IMG/VR virus record: IMGVR_UViG_3300046170_000185 | Location: 1-35,750 of that record | Source of the DNA: a virus | Length of the DNA stretch: 35,750 nt | Reading direction: 5' to 3' (one strand) | Shown here: positions 15,537 to 24,661 of the stretch, in pieces | Layout of the letters: each line of letters begins with the position of its first letter | Numbering within the stretch: the stretch's first letter is position 1 | Program-made: the position numbers and the translations under genes | Notes under the pieces: model-generated | Databases searched by the model: none | What the model saw: only the letters and a program-made list of their open reading frames with translations | Told to the model about the DNA's origin: nothing

Positions 15537-16345
15537 TCAATATTGTATTTTTTTGCTTTTTCGTTTTTCTTTGTAAAGAATAACTCTGATAGATTGCCAC
15601 TGTCTGCCGCATTGTATGCACGCTTGACACCAGTTACTGGGACACCAATACCAGCCAGTAGCATATCCATATCACGCAAGCCAATGTCATCACGCTTATC
15701 TTTATCAGCGAGCTTTTGACCTAGTTTAACACCCTCTTTTGCTACGCCTATTGCCGGTATCTCGTAGTCATAACCAGACATTTCCTGCATTGCAAATCCA
15801 CCAAGCCATCCGCTTCCGCTTAGTACTGTGTTAGCAAGATAGTTTTTAAACTCCTCTTCTGTCTCAGGGAACTTGCCATTTGTTGCAGCCCAGATACCCA
15901 TACCACCAAGCATTGTGGAGAATACGAGTGCCTCTAGTGACTCTCTGGATTCTGCATCCTTAAAGTTCCTAGCAAGCTTTGGCGCTCTTGCGTATATACC
16001 GTTCATAATTTTATTGAGCTGGTTTGAGAACATCATTACAGTTCTGGCAGACTCACCCTTCTGGTAGAAGCTTGTCAGCTCTGCTGGTTTGTTGGTAGGC
16101 TGTGTTCTAGCTGTGCTGTTTCTAGCCAGTCTCAACGCCTCATTGTGCGTCTTGTACTCAGATCGCGCCTTGTCGTACACAGCATTAAAGCCAGTAGCTC
16201 TTACCACTTTGTCGATCATTACAATGTGCTTTAGTCCTACCTCACCCACAAGGTTGACCATCTTGTCATAAGCGGCAGGGTCATTAGCTTTGAAGTCTGC
16301 TATAACACTATCAACGGTGGTCGATCTAATGCTTTCGTCCAGCAT
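15533..16345 (-). CDS. Internal virion protein (gp16-like), C-terminal part in third frame
   Basis: 270 residues from MLDESIRSTTVDSV to the stop. The open frame extends further upstream (AIEKNANGTPKLYNK) and clearly continues the preceding reading frame after a +1 shift near 16405-16425. It contains helical segments and a membrane-like stretch (VFSTMLGGMGIWAATNG). In T7 the corresponding large internal protein is ejected and forms part of the DNA channel across the envelope. The ATG at 16345 has no good ribosome site, so it is probably not an independent gene. The role is inferred from gene order. Confidence 0.6.
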   Translation of the reverse strand: MLDESIRSTTVDSVIADFKANDPAAYDKMVNLVGEVGLKHIVMIDKVVRATGFNAVYDKARSEYKTHNEALRLARNSTARTQPTNKPAELTSFYQKGESARTVMMFSNQLNKIMNGIYARAPKLARNFKDAESRESLEALVFSTMLGGMGIWAATNGKFPETEEEFKNYLANTVLSGSGWLGGFAMQEMSGYDYEIPAIGVAKEGVKLGQKLADKDKRDDIGLRDMDMLLAGIGVPVTGVKRAYNAADSGNLSELFFTKKNEKAKKYNID

Positions 16346-16400
16346 CTCAGCGCGACGAATAGACTTGTTGTACAGCTTTGGAGTGCCATTAGCATTTTTC

Positions 16401-18092
16401 TCAATAGCCCACGTTGTTGCCTGTTCTCATAAAGCCCTGACCAAGTCTAGCCCCTCCCTCTCCTATTCCACCTAAGTCCTGCATGTAGTAGAACAAAGAT
16501 GGTATCTGCTTGATGCCGGTAGTTTGGTTAAATGCCAAGAATCCTATGCTTAAATTTTTACGAATTCTTTTTAAGATTGCATCTGTCTGACCATCTGATC
16601 TGCTCATTTTCTGCGGATTAGCCACACGTTCCTGATACATCTCCAGCTCTCTAACCATTGATTCACCATGTACCTTCTTGATTTGTGAGCCTAGGTTCTT
16701 TCGTATGCCATTGATAACCTGTACATTTTCTGCCTGATGTATGTAGTGTTCCATCTTGTTAACCATACCCAACCATTCCCCAACTAGGTCTAGCCGTACC
16801 TCTGCTCCCGACTGAACACGCTTCTTCATCTGTGCTTTTGATGGAGCCGCACTAGAAAAATCACCTGTACCCTCCAGCATGTTTTTAATATCATCAATAC
16901 CCTTAACAAACTCTACGTCTTTTCTGTTTAGGGGTGAGTAGTAGTCTATATCTTCTAGTGCTTTGCCTTCTGTCTTGAAGTACACATCAGCTATACGTCC
17001 GCGAGTTTTTGCGTAGTCAGCAAGGACGTGATCTGCCGCAGCTTTGTATGCCGGGTTGTCTTCTATGAATTTAATTGCAGAACGCATGGCATCTTTGTCG
17101 CCTTTGAAGTTACCTCTCAATACAGCCTTTGCTCCGCCTCTTTGCTTGGACTTAGCGTATACACCCATCAGCTCTGATATAGTAAGCTTTCCGTATCCAG
17201 CGTGGAAGCTAATCTTTTGAGCCAGCTTTCTAGGGTTAAGCTTTAATCTCTTCATTGTGGAATCAAATGCTTCCTTGCGAAAACGCTCCATACGGGACGC
17301 ATCTGCATCACCAGCTCTTTGGTTATCAATAAGAGCCTTGTGGGCTACTCCATCGTATTTACCTTTACCTCCATCAAGGGTGTCAGCAAGCTCGTCCATT
17401 CTTACAAACTCCCTTAGCACAGCCTGAGCCTTCTTAGCTACCCCTTTAAAGCCACGAGGATCGCGTGTAACGGCTTCTTTCTTCTTAGGTGGCTTCTGAC
17501 CCGCCTTAAGGTTGTTTGCGATCTCCGTGTAAATTTGACGCCTTCTCGCCTCTCCTTCCTTTACAGCACCTTCTTTGGCTTTGTTTTGTATCTGCTGTGC
17601 CTTCTTACGTTGGGCTACAGTTTGCGTGCCTTCTGGCGTAAATACAGTCTCTGCCGCCTTGGTAGGAGCTAGGTCTGCATCTGTAATATCTTTCTTGCCT
17701 AGCTCAGCATACGGATTCTCCAGACCTTTCTTTACAAACTCAGTTTGTTCTTTTCTAGTCTTTATTTTCCTTTTAGGTTTCTGTGCGGCTATGAACTCAA
17801 ACCCACCGATGAGAGGTATCTTCTCTGAAACCTTAACTGATGACTCAACACGGCGTGTCATTGAACCGAAGACAATATCTGCACCGTAGTTCTGTATAGC
17901 CTCTGAAATCAGGAATTCACGCTCAACAGACTCAATCTCCTCCTGCGTTGCTCCCTTGCCTGCAACCGTAATAGCCATGCTCTTAGCTCTAGCCTGTGCA
18001 TCCTCCCATCTAAAGGCTGTTGTCAGTGCGGCGTTAGCTGTAATATCTTTAACGATAGCCTTGAAGTTTGTCTTAGACAAAGATGAGAACAC
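16401..18092 (-). CDS. Internal virion protein (gp16-like), middle part in second frame
   Basis: 563 residues of mostly helical, Lys/Ala/Glu-rich sequence, beginning FSSLSKTNFKAIVKD. The first codon is GTG within the coding end of the upstream frame, with no convincing ribosome site, and the upstream frame runs into it after a +1 shift. It ends prematurely at TGA after FMRTGNNVGY, where the next frame resumes. Length, composition and position after two other internal proteins fit T7 gp16. Either the sequence has an extra base here or the gene uses recoding. Confidence 0.6.
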   Translation of the reverse strand: MFSSLSKTNFKAIVKDITANAALTTAFRWEDAQARAKSMAITVAGKGATQEEIESVEREFLISEAIQNYGADIVFGSMTRRVESSVKVSEKIPLIGGFEFIAAQKPKRKIKTRKEQTEFVKKGLENPYAELGKKDITDADLAPTKAAETVFTPEGTQTVAQRKKAQQIQNKAKEGAVKEGEARRRQIYTEIANNLKAGQKPPKKKEAVTRDPRGFKGVAKKAQAVLREFVRMDELADTLDGGKGKYDGVAHKALIDNQRAGDADASRMERFRKEAFDSTMKRLKLNPRKLAQKISFHAGYGKLTISELMGVYAKSKQRGGAKAVLRGNFKGDKDAMRSAIKFIEDNPAYKAAADHVLADYAKTRGRIADVYFKTEGKALEDIDYYSPLNRKDVEFVKGIDDIKNMLEGTGDFSSAAPSKAQMKKRVQSGAEVRLDLVGEWLGMVNKMEHYIHQAENVQVINGIRKNLGSQIKKVHGESMVRELEMYQERVANPQKMSRSDGQTDAILKRIRKNLSIGFLAFNQTTGIKQIPSLFYYMQDLGGIGEGGARLGQGFMRTGNNVGY

Positions 18093-19086
18093 AGGGTGTC
18101 ATGCTCATGCCTGCCATTATTGCCGCACTCTTAGTACGCTCTTCGAGTGAGCCAGAACTAAACGCCATTGTATACGCACCCATAAAGGTACTACGAAGAC
18201 TTGTAATTTTGAACAACTCTTTATAAGTCTTACCCTTGGCTACAAGAGATAGGTTCTTTCCTTTGGCTAATCCATTAACGGCAGCCATCATTTTGCCCAT
18301 AAGCAAAAGGTTTCCGCCAATGTCACCAACACCCTTGTTTACTGAGCGTAGGTAGAACTTAGACTTGTCGCCTTCTTGTAGGGCTTCCATTAAACCCTTG
18401 GTTTGTATGCTATCTAACTCTTCGTACTTCTTTTCAAAAGCGTTTTTGTCTTTGTCCCAGATATCAATGATTCCACCAATCCCCGAAATTATTGCTTTAG
18501 ACACACCCATGCCTAAAGATAGGGCTGTGTTGTCTGACATCTGTTGCTCAAATGTTTCGCCCCATGCGGCGTTACCGAAGATGGTTGTTTGTGCTAGGCT
18601 TGATGCATGAGCAGCCTGCTCTTCATTTAAACCATTAGCCATTGCAAACTTCTTTGCTACCTCTGGATTGAATGTTTCTTTCATCTGAGGGAATGTGTCG
18701 TAGTTCGGCTGATCGGAATCCGTATCTATTCCAGACATAAGTTCAGCTTGTATGTCTACTTCTTCCTCTTCATCCAGAAACGACAGCTCATCTTCTTCTT
18801 CATCTAGGAACGCAAGCTCATCTTCTGGAGCGGAATCCTGTTCCTGATCTAAGAATGACAATTCATCTGACGGAGCGGAATCATCTTCTTGATCTAGGAA
18901 TGACAATTCATCAACTTCGGGCTTTTTATCACTAGGTTCTAATTGCTCATCTTGTATAGTTATATTCTTATTGTTAACCTTCTTATAGTTAGGGTTCATA
19001 TTTTGAACCACCCCTAGTTCATTTATTGAACCACCCCGGTTCATATTTTGAACCACCCCCTCGTCCTTCTTCTCGTTTAATTCCAT
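18073..19086 (-). CDS. Internal virion protein (gp16-like), N-terminal part with translated origin copy
   Basis: 337 residues. The ATG overlaps the end of the upstream gene and has AAGGA nine bases ahead. Residues 10-43 (VVQNMN, GGSINELG, VVQNMNPNYKKVNNKNI) are the translation of an iteron segment nearly identical to the one in the replication initiator. Residues 59-105 hold four DELSFLD-type acidic repeats. Then comes an Ala-rich helical body with a membrane-like stretch (LRSTFMGAYTMAFSSGS). The frame stops shortly after AAIMAGMSMTPC, while the middle part continues one base later. With both shifts resolved the protein would be about 1184 residues, near the size of T7 gp16 type proteins. Confidence 0.65.
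   Translation of the reverse strand: MELNEKKDEGVVQNMNRGGSINELGVVQNMNPNYKKVNNKNITIQDEQLEPSDKKPEVDELSFLDQEDDSAPSDELSFLDQEQDSAPEDELAFLDEEEDELSFLDEEEEVDIQAELMSGIDTDSDQPNYDTFPQMKETFNPEVAKKFAMANGLNEEQAAHASSLAQTTIFGNAAWGETFEQQMSDNTALSLGMGVSKAIISGIGGIIDIWDKDKNAFEKKYEELDSIQTKGLMEALQEGDKSKFYLRSVNKGVGDIGGNLLLMGKMMAAVNGLAKGKNLSLVAKGKTYKELFKITSLRSTFMGAYTMAFSSGSLEERTKSAAIMAGMSMTPCVLIFV
18763..18912 (-). repeat. DELSFLD-type coding repeats in the internal virion protein
   Basis: Four copies of D-E-L-[SA]-F-L-D begin at residues 59, 74, 89 and 99. The first two belong to 45-base units (DELSFLDQE followed by a short DSAP linker) that are still alike at the DNA level; the last two are shortened. Acidic residues alternate with a conserved hydrophobic L-F-L core, as in short linear binding motifs. 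Confidence 0.8.
18961..19060 (-). other. Second, inverted copy of the origin-like iteron segment
   Basis: Three palindromes GGTTCA-N5-TGAACC lie at 18993-19009, 19017-19032 and 19038-19054, again each linked to GGGGT. Bases 18961-19024 match 1450-1513 on the opposite strand at 63 of 64 positions, including the AT-rich flank. The first two units differ in order from those of the initiator gene. It lies inside the start of the internal virion protein gene. Confidence 0.8.
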
Positions 19087-20741
19087 CGGTTTGCATCCTT
19101 CAGTTTTTGTATAGCTTCTTCGCGACTAATGTTTAGTTTCTCCATTACTTTTACTACATTAGACTCGTTAGCGTCAACTGTTTCCCGTGAAACTCTAGGC
19201 TTATTGGTGCGACCTCTACGGTCACCATACTGCGTTTCTACCGTTTCTAGTAGGTTGTACTCTTCGATCAATGAAGGCACTTCGCTTTGTGCAAACTCCT
19301 TAGCAACTTCTGAGAATATCTCCTGAGCTTCTTCGCGAGTTTCTTGTATAGATGAGTCAGCGTTCTTTATTTTCCAGTCATCCATTCTATCGTTAAACTC
19401 AGTAATAGCACCCTGATTTAACACGCTTGAGGCTGATTCCCGCTGATCTGTGTTCATACCTTGAAACTGCTTTGCTGTATCACTTTCAAACCATAGAAAC
19501 CCTTTGCCCGGCTCAATAAGTGAACCATCTGCAGCCATCTCAGCCAGCCGCTGGGCATACTCTTCACGTACACTTTTGTAGGCTCTTCCGGATACAGCCT
19601 CATCTGGGTTAACCTCTGCTAATGAATAGCCAGTTAATCTAGTCATAAAGTCTTGAGAGCGATCTTCGGTTCCGTAGTATGCAACTAGTTGTGCTACAGT
19701 CTTACCTTCTGGATGGCGACCAGCCGCCGCTAGCCGAATGTCAGCTCTAGCTTTTCCTAGTGTAGCGATTTCATCAGGGCTAATCTTGGGGTCTTCCTGT
19801 ATGCGTCTAATCTCAGATACAGCTTTAGCAGTAGAGATTGTTCCGTTAGCCTCAAGCTCTCTAACCTTTACAATTTTGTCTTCATCACTGCTATTCACGT
19901 ATTCTTCTGACAAATATGTCTCAGATGCAGCGAGGTTTTGTTTGTCAGATAGTATCTTGTTAGCCTGTGTCAGACCGCTTTTAATAGCCGCATCATCCAA
20001 AGCAAATGCTCCTTCTGGACTTTTGCCTGAGCGTTGTGCCTCTAGTATAGTAATAGTATTCTCTGTATCGTTATACATTGCCTTGGTGAGACGATTTGAC
20101 TCTAGTTTAGATGAGTGTGCGCTTTCAAATTCTGACATCTCTACCGGGTTGTAGAGTTCCAGTTCCCTCATTTTGTTTATCTGAGCTAGTGCGCCATCTG
20201 AATCACCCATGTTGTAAAGACGTTCAAGTGTGTTCTCGTTGGCTGTTTTAGCCATCTTGCCCATAATGCTGACACCTTCAGCTCTAGCCTTAACAGCGTT
20301 ACCCTGCAAGCCTTTTGAGATTGTGATCTCCAGCTCAGCCTTTAGGTTGGGGAACTTCTGTAGGCGTGGGTCGCTTAGTATCTTTGAGGTAGAATCTTTC
20401 CAGTCAACCAAGCCTTTGTCTTCCCCTGTACCCCATGTAGAGTAGTCGGTTCTGTTCTGGCGGCTTTCTGAGTATACCGAATTGGCTAGGTCTAGTGCGC
20501 TACTAAACTCATGCTCTAGCAAATCACCTTCAACCTTTAAGGCTTTTGCTTTTATTTCTTTGTTGCGCTCGATGAATGCATCAGCAACTTTAGCTGCGTT
20601 TCCAAGCGCATTAGCTATGGATGTATCCCTTGCACCAGCGGACTCAATCATCTGAGAAGCCAAGCCGGAATCAATCTTTTTAGCCCCAGTCTCTCCTGTA
20701 AAACCTACCTTGCGATCGTACTTCTTTAATGAAATAGCCAT
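19077..20741 (-). CDS. Internal virion protein (gp15-like), 554 residues
   Basis: A long, almost entirely helical, Ala/Glu/Lys/Ser-rich protein (begins MAISLKKYDRKVGFTGE), with no enzyme motif. It lies between the gp14-like and gp16-like proteins, as T7 gp15 does, and has similar but somewhat shorter length (T7 gp15 is 747). It would form part of the inner core and be ejected with the DNA. Its 3' end overlaps the next gene by ten bases. The role is inferred from gene order and composition. Confidence 0.65.
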   Translation of the reverse strand: MAISLKKYDRKVGFTGETGAKKIDSGLASQMIESAGARDTSIANALGNAAKVADAFIERNKEIKAKALKVEGDLLEHEFSSALDLANSVYSESRQNRTDYSTWGTGEDKGLVDWKDSTSKILSDPRLQKFPNLKAELEITISKGLQGNAVKARAEGVSIMGKMAKTANENTLERLYNMGDSDGALAQINKMRELELYNPVEMSEFESAHSSKLESNRLTKAMYNDTENTITILEAQRSGKSPEGAFALDDAAIKSGLTQANKILSDKQNLAASETYLSEEYVNSSDEDKIVKVRELEANGTISTAKAVSEIRRIQEDPKISPDEIATLGKARADIRLAAAGRHPEGKTVAQLVAYYGTEDRSQDFMTRLTGYSLAEVNPDEAVSGRAYKSVREEYAQRLAEMAADGSLIEPGKGFLWFESDTAKQFQGMNTDQRESASSVLNQGAITEFNDRMDDWKIKNADSSIQETREEAQEIFSEVAKEFAQSEVPSLIEEYNLLETVETQYGDRRGRTNKPRVSRETVDANESNVVKVMEKLNISREEAIQKLKDANRWN

Positions 20742-20756
20742 TATCCTTCTCCTAAA

Positions 20757-21200
20757 TTACTTTATAAAACTACCTGCGGCTTCCATTGCGCCGCTGATTA
20801 AAGCTTGTCTGCCTTGTGCCTTCAATGAACTTGCTTGCATTTTGGCTCCCATTCTCGCTTGTTCTGCTTCCATCTTACCTCTGTACAATGCAATGTCTTG
20901 TTTGGTTTCAATTTCCAACAGGTCTAGTTGCATATCCTTTGCACTGTTAATCATGTCCAGCAAATCTCCGCCAGTCTCCAGTCCATCCCGACTCGCTACA
21001 CTCATGCGTTGCTGTGCCTTTTCTTCTCGCTGCATTTTAACAAGCTTTCTTGAGTCCTGAACCAACGCACCCTTTTCAGCCTTAGCGTTCATCTCAGCTA
21101 CCTTGGCATTGTATTCGCCAATCTGCTTGGCTTGTCTTGCTTTATTCTTAGCAGAACGATAGCCCATTATACCTTTTGCTATTGCAAATTCTACAAACAT
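20757..21200 (-). CDS. Internal virion protein (gp14-like), 147 residues
   Basis: Start chosen at 21200 (MFVEFAIAKGIMGYR), which has GGAGG nine bases upstream; an in-frame ATG six codons earlier would put this ribosome site inside the gene. It is Ala/Lys/Gln/Met-rich and helical, with a hydrophobic N-terminus and an Ala/Gly-rich tail (GRQALISGAMEAAGSFIK). T7 gp14 has the same position after tail tubular protein B and a membrane-active character. It follows the tail tubular B stop by one base. Confidence 0.65.
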   Translation of the reverse strand: MFVEFAIAKGIMGYRSAKNKARQAKQIGEYNAKVAEMNAKAEKGALVQDSRKLVKMQREEKAQQRMSVASRDGLETGGDLLDMINSAKDMQLDLLEIETKQDIALYRGKMEAEQARMGAKMQASSLKAQGRQALISGAMEAAGSFIK

Positions 21201-21201
21201 T

Positions 21202-24021
21202 TTACGCACCCTCCGCATTGATGTGTGTTGCTATACTTAGTACCGTCATAGGGTATGGTAAATCCTGTTTAATCTCCATAATTTTCTCTCTTTCATAATC
21301 CGACCCAACGAAAAATCTTTGTTGACCAGTCTTAAGTGCGACAGGTTGTCCCGATACATCCTGAGTATCCACTACCGGGTATGTGGTAAGCTGCTTGCCT
21401 GCCTCGCCAACCTTGGCACCCTTGGTGTTGTGAAATCTTGCAATAACTTTTGAAGTTGCTTTAACTCTTGATTGCGGGTTCAGCCCTCCTAGTTCCGGCT
21501 CAATAGGCATGGGTCTAAGTATGGATTCGTAGGGGAGTCCTGCAATTATGTTGTTGCTTGCATCGGGGATAGTAATAGAGCCACCGGATACTACCTGCTC
21601 TGAGTGGAATGAACCATCAGCAACCACCTGTAAAGTCTCTCCTTCGAGATGATCTAGCTCTGTTACCTCGTTAAACACCTGCTCAAATGCAGCTCCAAAT
21701 GGTACTGACAGGATGTTCGTAAAGTTAGCAGAGGTAAACGTGTAGCTAATCCCAGCCTGAAAAGCATTCCAACCAGCTTCCCATGGTGCTACATACTCAA
21801 CGCTGGAGCTGTTGAAGCTAGCAGTATCAGCAAAAGCGGATACATTGTTCCCGTAAAACAGCCAGTAGTTTGTGCTAGCACTCTCGAACTGTGCTTCAAA
21901 GTAAGCATCTGGATTTGCTGTGTTAGTCCAAGTCTGACCGTTATATTTATATGTACCCGTTAAGTTAGCATCGGCTAGTGTGGTTGTCCCTCCTGTGTCT
22001 ACAACATCAAACGTATCACCGTTACGCGGAATGTACACAGCGTAATCGGTTGAAGAGGACTCCTTTAGTTTGAATGTAGTAGCATCTTTATCGGAAACCT
22101 TATACACAGCCGGCGACTCTGAGAACCTAACTAGGTCGTCATCAAGCAATGTATGTCCGCCTGTAGTAACTGTAATTTCTTTACTAGAGTTTAATGCGAT
22201 GCCGGTAACGCTTACTTCTGCACCACCGTCTAGTATCTTGCCGGAATCCACATACCAGTCCAAGTCTTTTCTGGGGTGCATTCTTTCGATGCAGTACTGG
22301 TCACTACGCTTAACGCACAGCCATGTAGTGTCTTCGCCGCCGTTGTGAATAGATGTGCCGCTGTAGATTAGTCCTTTAGTAGATACTCTAGCCCATCCCT
22401 TTACGTCCTGTCCACGCTCATACGTTAGTACGCAGGCTGTTCCATCTTCCTTAATGCACCAGATAAACTGGTTCGGTTGCTTCTGTACAAACATTTCTGC
22501 AACACCGCTAAGTGTAATATCCTCGCTCAGCATGTTCAAATCGTTTCCTACAAATGTGTCTTGGTTGCGGTCAAACACTAGCTCTCTTAGCTTCAGACCG
22601 TCACGCTGTACGTACACAACTACATCGTTGGCTACTTCAGCTTGTAGTGCCGCTGAGCCGTAAGCGTTCTCTACCAGTGTAGTGATGTTGGATTGCGATA
22701 TCAGTGAGTCCTTGTCTGCTGATCTAATAGATACCGCCGTACCAGCCGTACCAAGGAACAGGTAGCGTTTACCTTCTAGCCATTTGGGTTCTTCTGGTGA
22801 ATCGATTGTGCGCTTGATTGCATCTGTAGACAGCGTACTTGTAAGGAAGTTAAAGTTTTCACCAAACTTAGATGCGAACAAATCTGCCGGTTGATCCTTA
22901 GACCCAGCCAGCCACAGTCTGTTTTCAAAGAACTCTGACGCAGGAGGAAACCCTCTGTAGCCAGAGAACGCACCTTCTGACCAGTGTACCGTTGCTGATG
23001 GGGTTACTTCTCCAGCTTGGATTGTGGAGATGATTTGAGCCTCTGCCTCCCGGGCATTGGTAACACTAGTAATCTTAACAAGACCTTTGTGGTATGTATT
23101 ATCTGTATAAAGATTGGCAGTCATTGTTGACGTCGCAATGTCAGCAGCTATTCTAATCCTAACGTTGGAGCCCTCAGCTTCTGCGGATGCAAACTTAAAG
23201 TTTCTGGACACACCACCAGTGGTATCACCAATAGTAACGTAGGGTTCAAATGCTGCTCCGGCAATGCTTCTTTCTATCCCGATTTCACCAGTCCACGTAC
23301 CATCAGTCTCAATCTCCCAGTTGGAGAAGCTAACGTCCAGTGGATCGCTTGGTTGTGTGCCGTTAGTTGAAAATGTTATTTCCTTTTTGTCACCATCTCT
23401 TAGGTGGTCAATAGCCCAGTGTGAGTCTTCGTGACCATCAAAGAAGATGTCCGAAGTGGATGTCAGTGTAGTTGTTCCTGTGTATACACCAGTAATTGCA
23501 GACGCAGTAATCTCTGTATCTGTTATGTTAACCTCCATGGTGGGAGGGTATGTGTAGGCAATCTTTGATACAGAAAATGTAGGAGCTATGGTGTCCCGTC
23601 TAAAGATCATAGTCTCTTTGGTGGGGCAGGTTAGTATAAGCGTATCGTACTTACGTGTAAACTGTACTGTGCGTAATTCGTCTTCGGTGTATTCAATCGG
23701 GTCGGTTTCTGTAACTGGCACTACCTGATCTACGCCGTTATTATCTGTGTAATGAACCTTAGCATATCCAATACCCAGCTCAATAGCAAACCTAATGTCA
23801 CTAGAGAAGTCGAACTGTAGCAGTCTAGCCGGGGTAGAGCCATCAGTACCGGTCAGAGATACAAACTCAGTGCCAGCACGTCTTTCAACACCACCTTGTG
23901 GCAGTACAATAAAGTTACTCAGATCGCGGCAACCCGCCTTGTAAAGCTCTAGATCGCTACGTCCGTCCAGCTTACGAGATAGTTCTCCCGCATTAAAAGA
24001 TTGCGTGTAATTAATTGGCAT
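21202..24021 (-). CDS. Tail tubular protein B (gp12-like nozzle), 939 residues
   Basis: The N-terminal block (NAGELSRKLDGRSDLELYKA, then CRDLSNFIVLPQGGVERRAG) is the signature start of T7 gp12-type tail nozzle proteins. Downstream features also fit: GFPPASEFFENRLWLAGS and QPADLFASKFGENFNF, then EDITLSGVAEMFVQ and WARVSTKG, and the C-terminal RPMPIEPELGGLNPQSR. It is a mostly beta protein forming the distal tube through which DNA leaves. Length is somewhat above T7 gp12 (794). It overlaps tail tubular A by one base. Confidence 0.9.
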   Translation of the reverse strand: MPINYTQSFNAGELSRKLDGRSDLELYKAGCRDLSNFIVLPQGGVERRAGTEFVSLTGTDGSTPARLLQFDFSSDIRFAIELGIGYAKVHYTDNNGVDQVVPVTETDPIEYTEDELRTVQFTRKYDTLILTCPTKETMIFRRDTIAPTFSVSKIAYTYPPTMEVNITDTEITASAITGVYTGTTTLTSTSDIFFDGHEDSHWAIDHLRDGDKKEITFSTNGTQPSDPLDVSFSNWEIETDGTWTGEIGIERSIAGAAFEPYVTIGDTTGGVSRNFKFASAEAEGSNVRIRIAADIATSTMTANLYTDNTYHKGLVKITSVTNAREAEAQIISTIQAGEVTPSATVHWSEGAFSGYRGFPPASEFFENRLWLAGSKDQPADLFASKFGENFNFLTSTLSTDAIKRTIDSPEEPKWLEGKRYLFLGTAGTAVSIRSADKDSLISQSNITTLVENAYGSAALQAEVANDVVVYVQRDGLKLRELVFDRNQDTFVGNDLNMLSEDITLSGVAEMFVQKQPNQFIWCIKEDGTACVLTYERGQDVKGWARVSTKGLIYSGTSIHNGGEDTTWLCVKRSDQYCIERMHPRKDLDWYVDSGKILDGGAEVSVTGIALNSSKEITVTTGGHTLLDDDLVRFSESPAVYKVSDKDATTFKLKESSSTDYAVYIPRNGDTFDVVDTGGTTTLADANLTGTYKYNGQTWTNTANPDAYFEAQFESASTNYWLFYGNNVSAFADTASFNSSSVEYVAPWEAGWNAFQAGISYTFTSANFTNILSVPFGAAFEQVFNEVTELDHLEGETLQVVADGSFHSEQVVSGGSITIPDASNNIIAGLPYESILRPMPIEPELGGLNPQSRVKATSKVIARFHNTKGAKVGEAGKQLTTYPVVDTQDVSGQPVALKTGQQRFFVGSDYEREKIMEIKQDLPYPMTVLSIATHINAEGA

Positions 24022-24635
24022 TATATTACCGGGCTTTCGTGTTGTCTTGACAGTAGGAAGTCACTCTCTTCCATTTCCCAGTATTTATTTTCTAGTGTAT
24101 CTACACTGCGGGCTTGAGGAAGTATTACTGAATTGTATTCTTGTATCAGATCGTTCTTCATCGCTCTGTCCAGTTGCATTGGTACGGATAGCTTGATGGC
24201 TAGCTTCTGAATAATAGCCTGAGTTAGAAAGGCATCCAGTGTGTTTACATCCTCTACCTTGGAAACGTAGGACAGATAGACGGCATCGTAGTCGCACAGG
24301 ATTGTGTTACCTTCAACAACCCACTCAGTCTTAACGCTGTTTGCTTCTGTCGTATCGTACACGTTTATAATGCGGATGTAGTCGATTGGTAGCTGGTACT
24401 TATACTTAAACTTAAATGCGGGGGCTTCTGATAGTCTTGCCAGTGATGCACGCTTCATTGCGCTGTTCCACTTGTGCGTACGTAGTACTTCCTCTAATGC
24501 TTGGTTGAAAAAAGTATTGCAGAGTTTGGCACTGTATACTACGCCATCATCTGTGTTGGAGTTTGTGTCGAGAGAAGCAATAGTGTCTGCTCCGATGTTT
24601 AGTAATGCGTGGTTGCAAATCTCAATCTTGGTCAT
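24021..24635 (-). CDS. Tail tubular protein A (gp11-like adaptor), 204 residues
   Basis: The start MTKIEICNHALLNIGADTIA followed by CNTFFNQALEEVLRTHKWNS is the pattern of T7 gp11-type head-to-tail adaptor proteins. A DYIRIINVYDT strand and the C-terminal helical hairpin (LAIKLSVPMQLDRAMKNDLI) also match. It binds the portal and carries the nozzle. It lies after the capsid gene and its terminators, as in T7. Confidence 0.9.
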   Translation of the reverse strand: MTKIEICNHALLNIGADTIASLDTNSNTDDGVVYSAKLCNTFFNQALEEVLRTHKWNSAMKRASLARLSEAPAFKFKYKYQLPIDYIRIINVYDTTEANSVKTEWVVEGNTILCDYDAVYLSYVSKVEDVNTLDAFLTQAIIQKLAIKLSVPMQLDRAMKNDLIQEYNSVILPQARSVDTLENKYWEMEESDFLLSRQHESPVI

Positions 24636-24661
24636 GTTCTCTCCAGAATAAAAGGGGTAAA

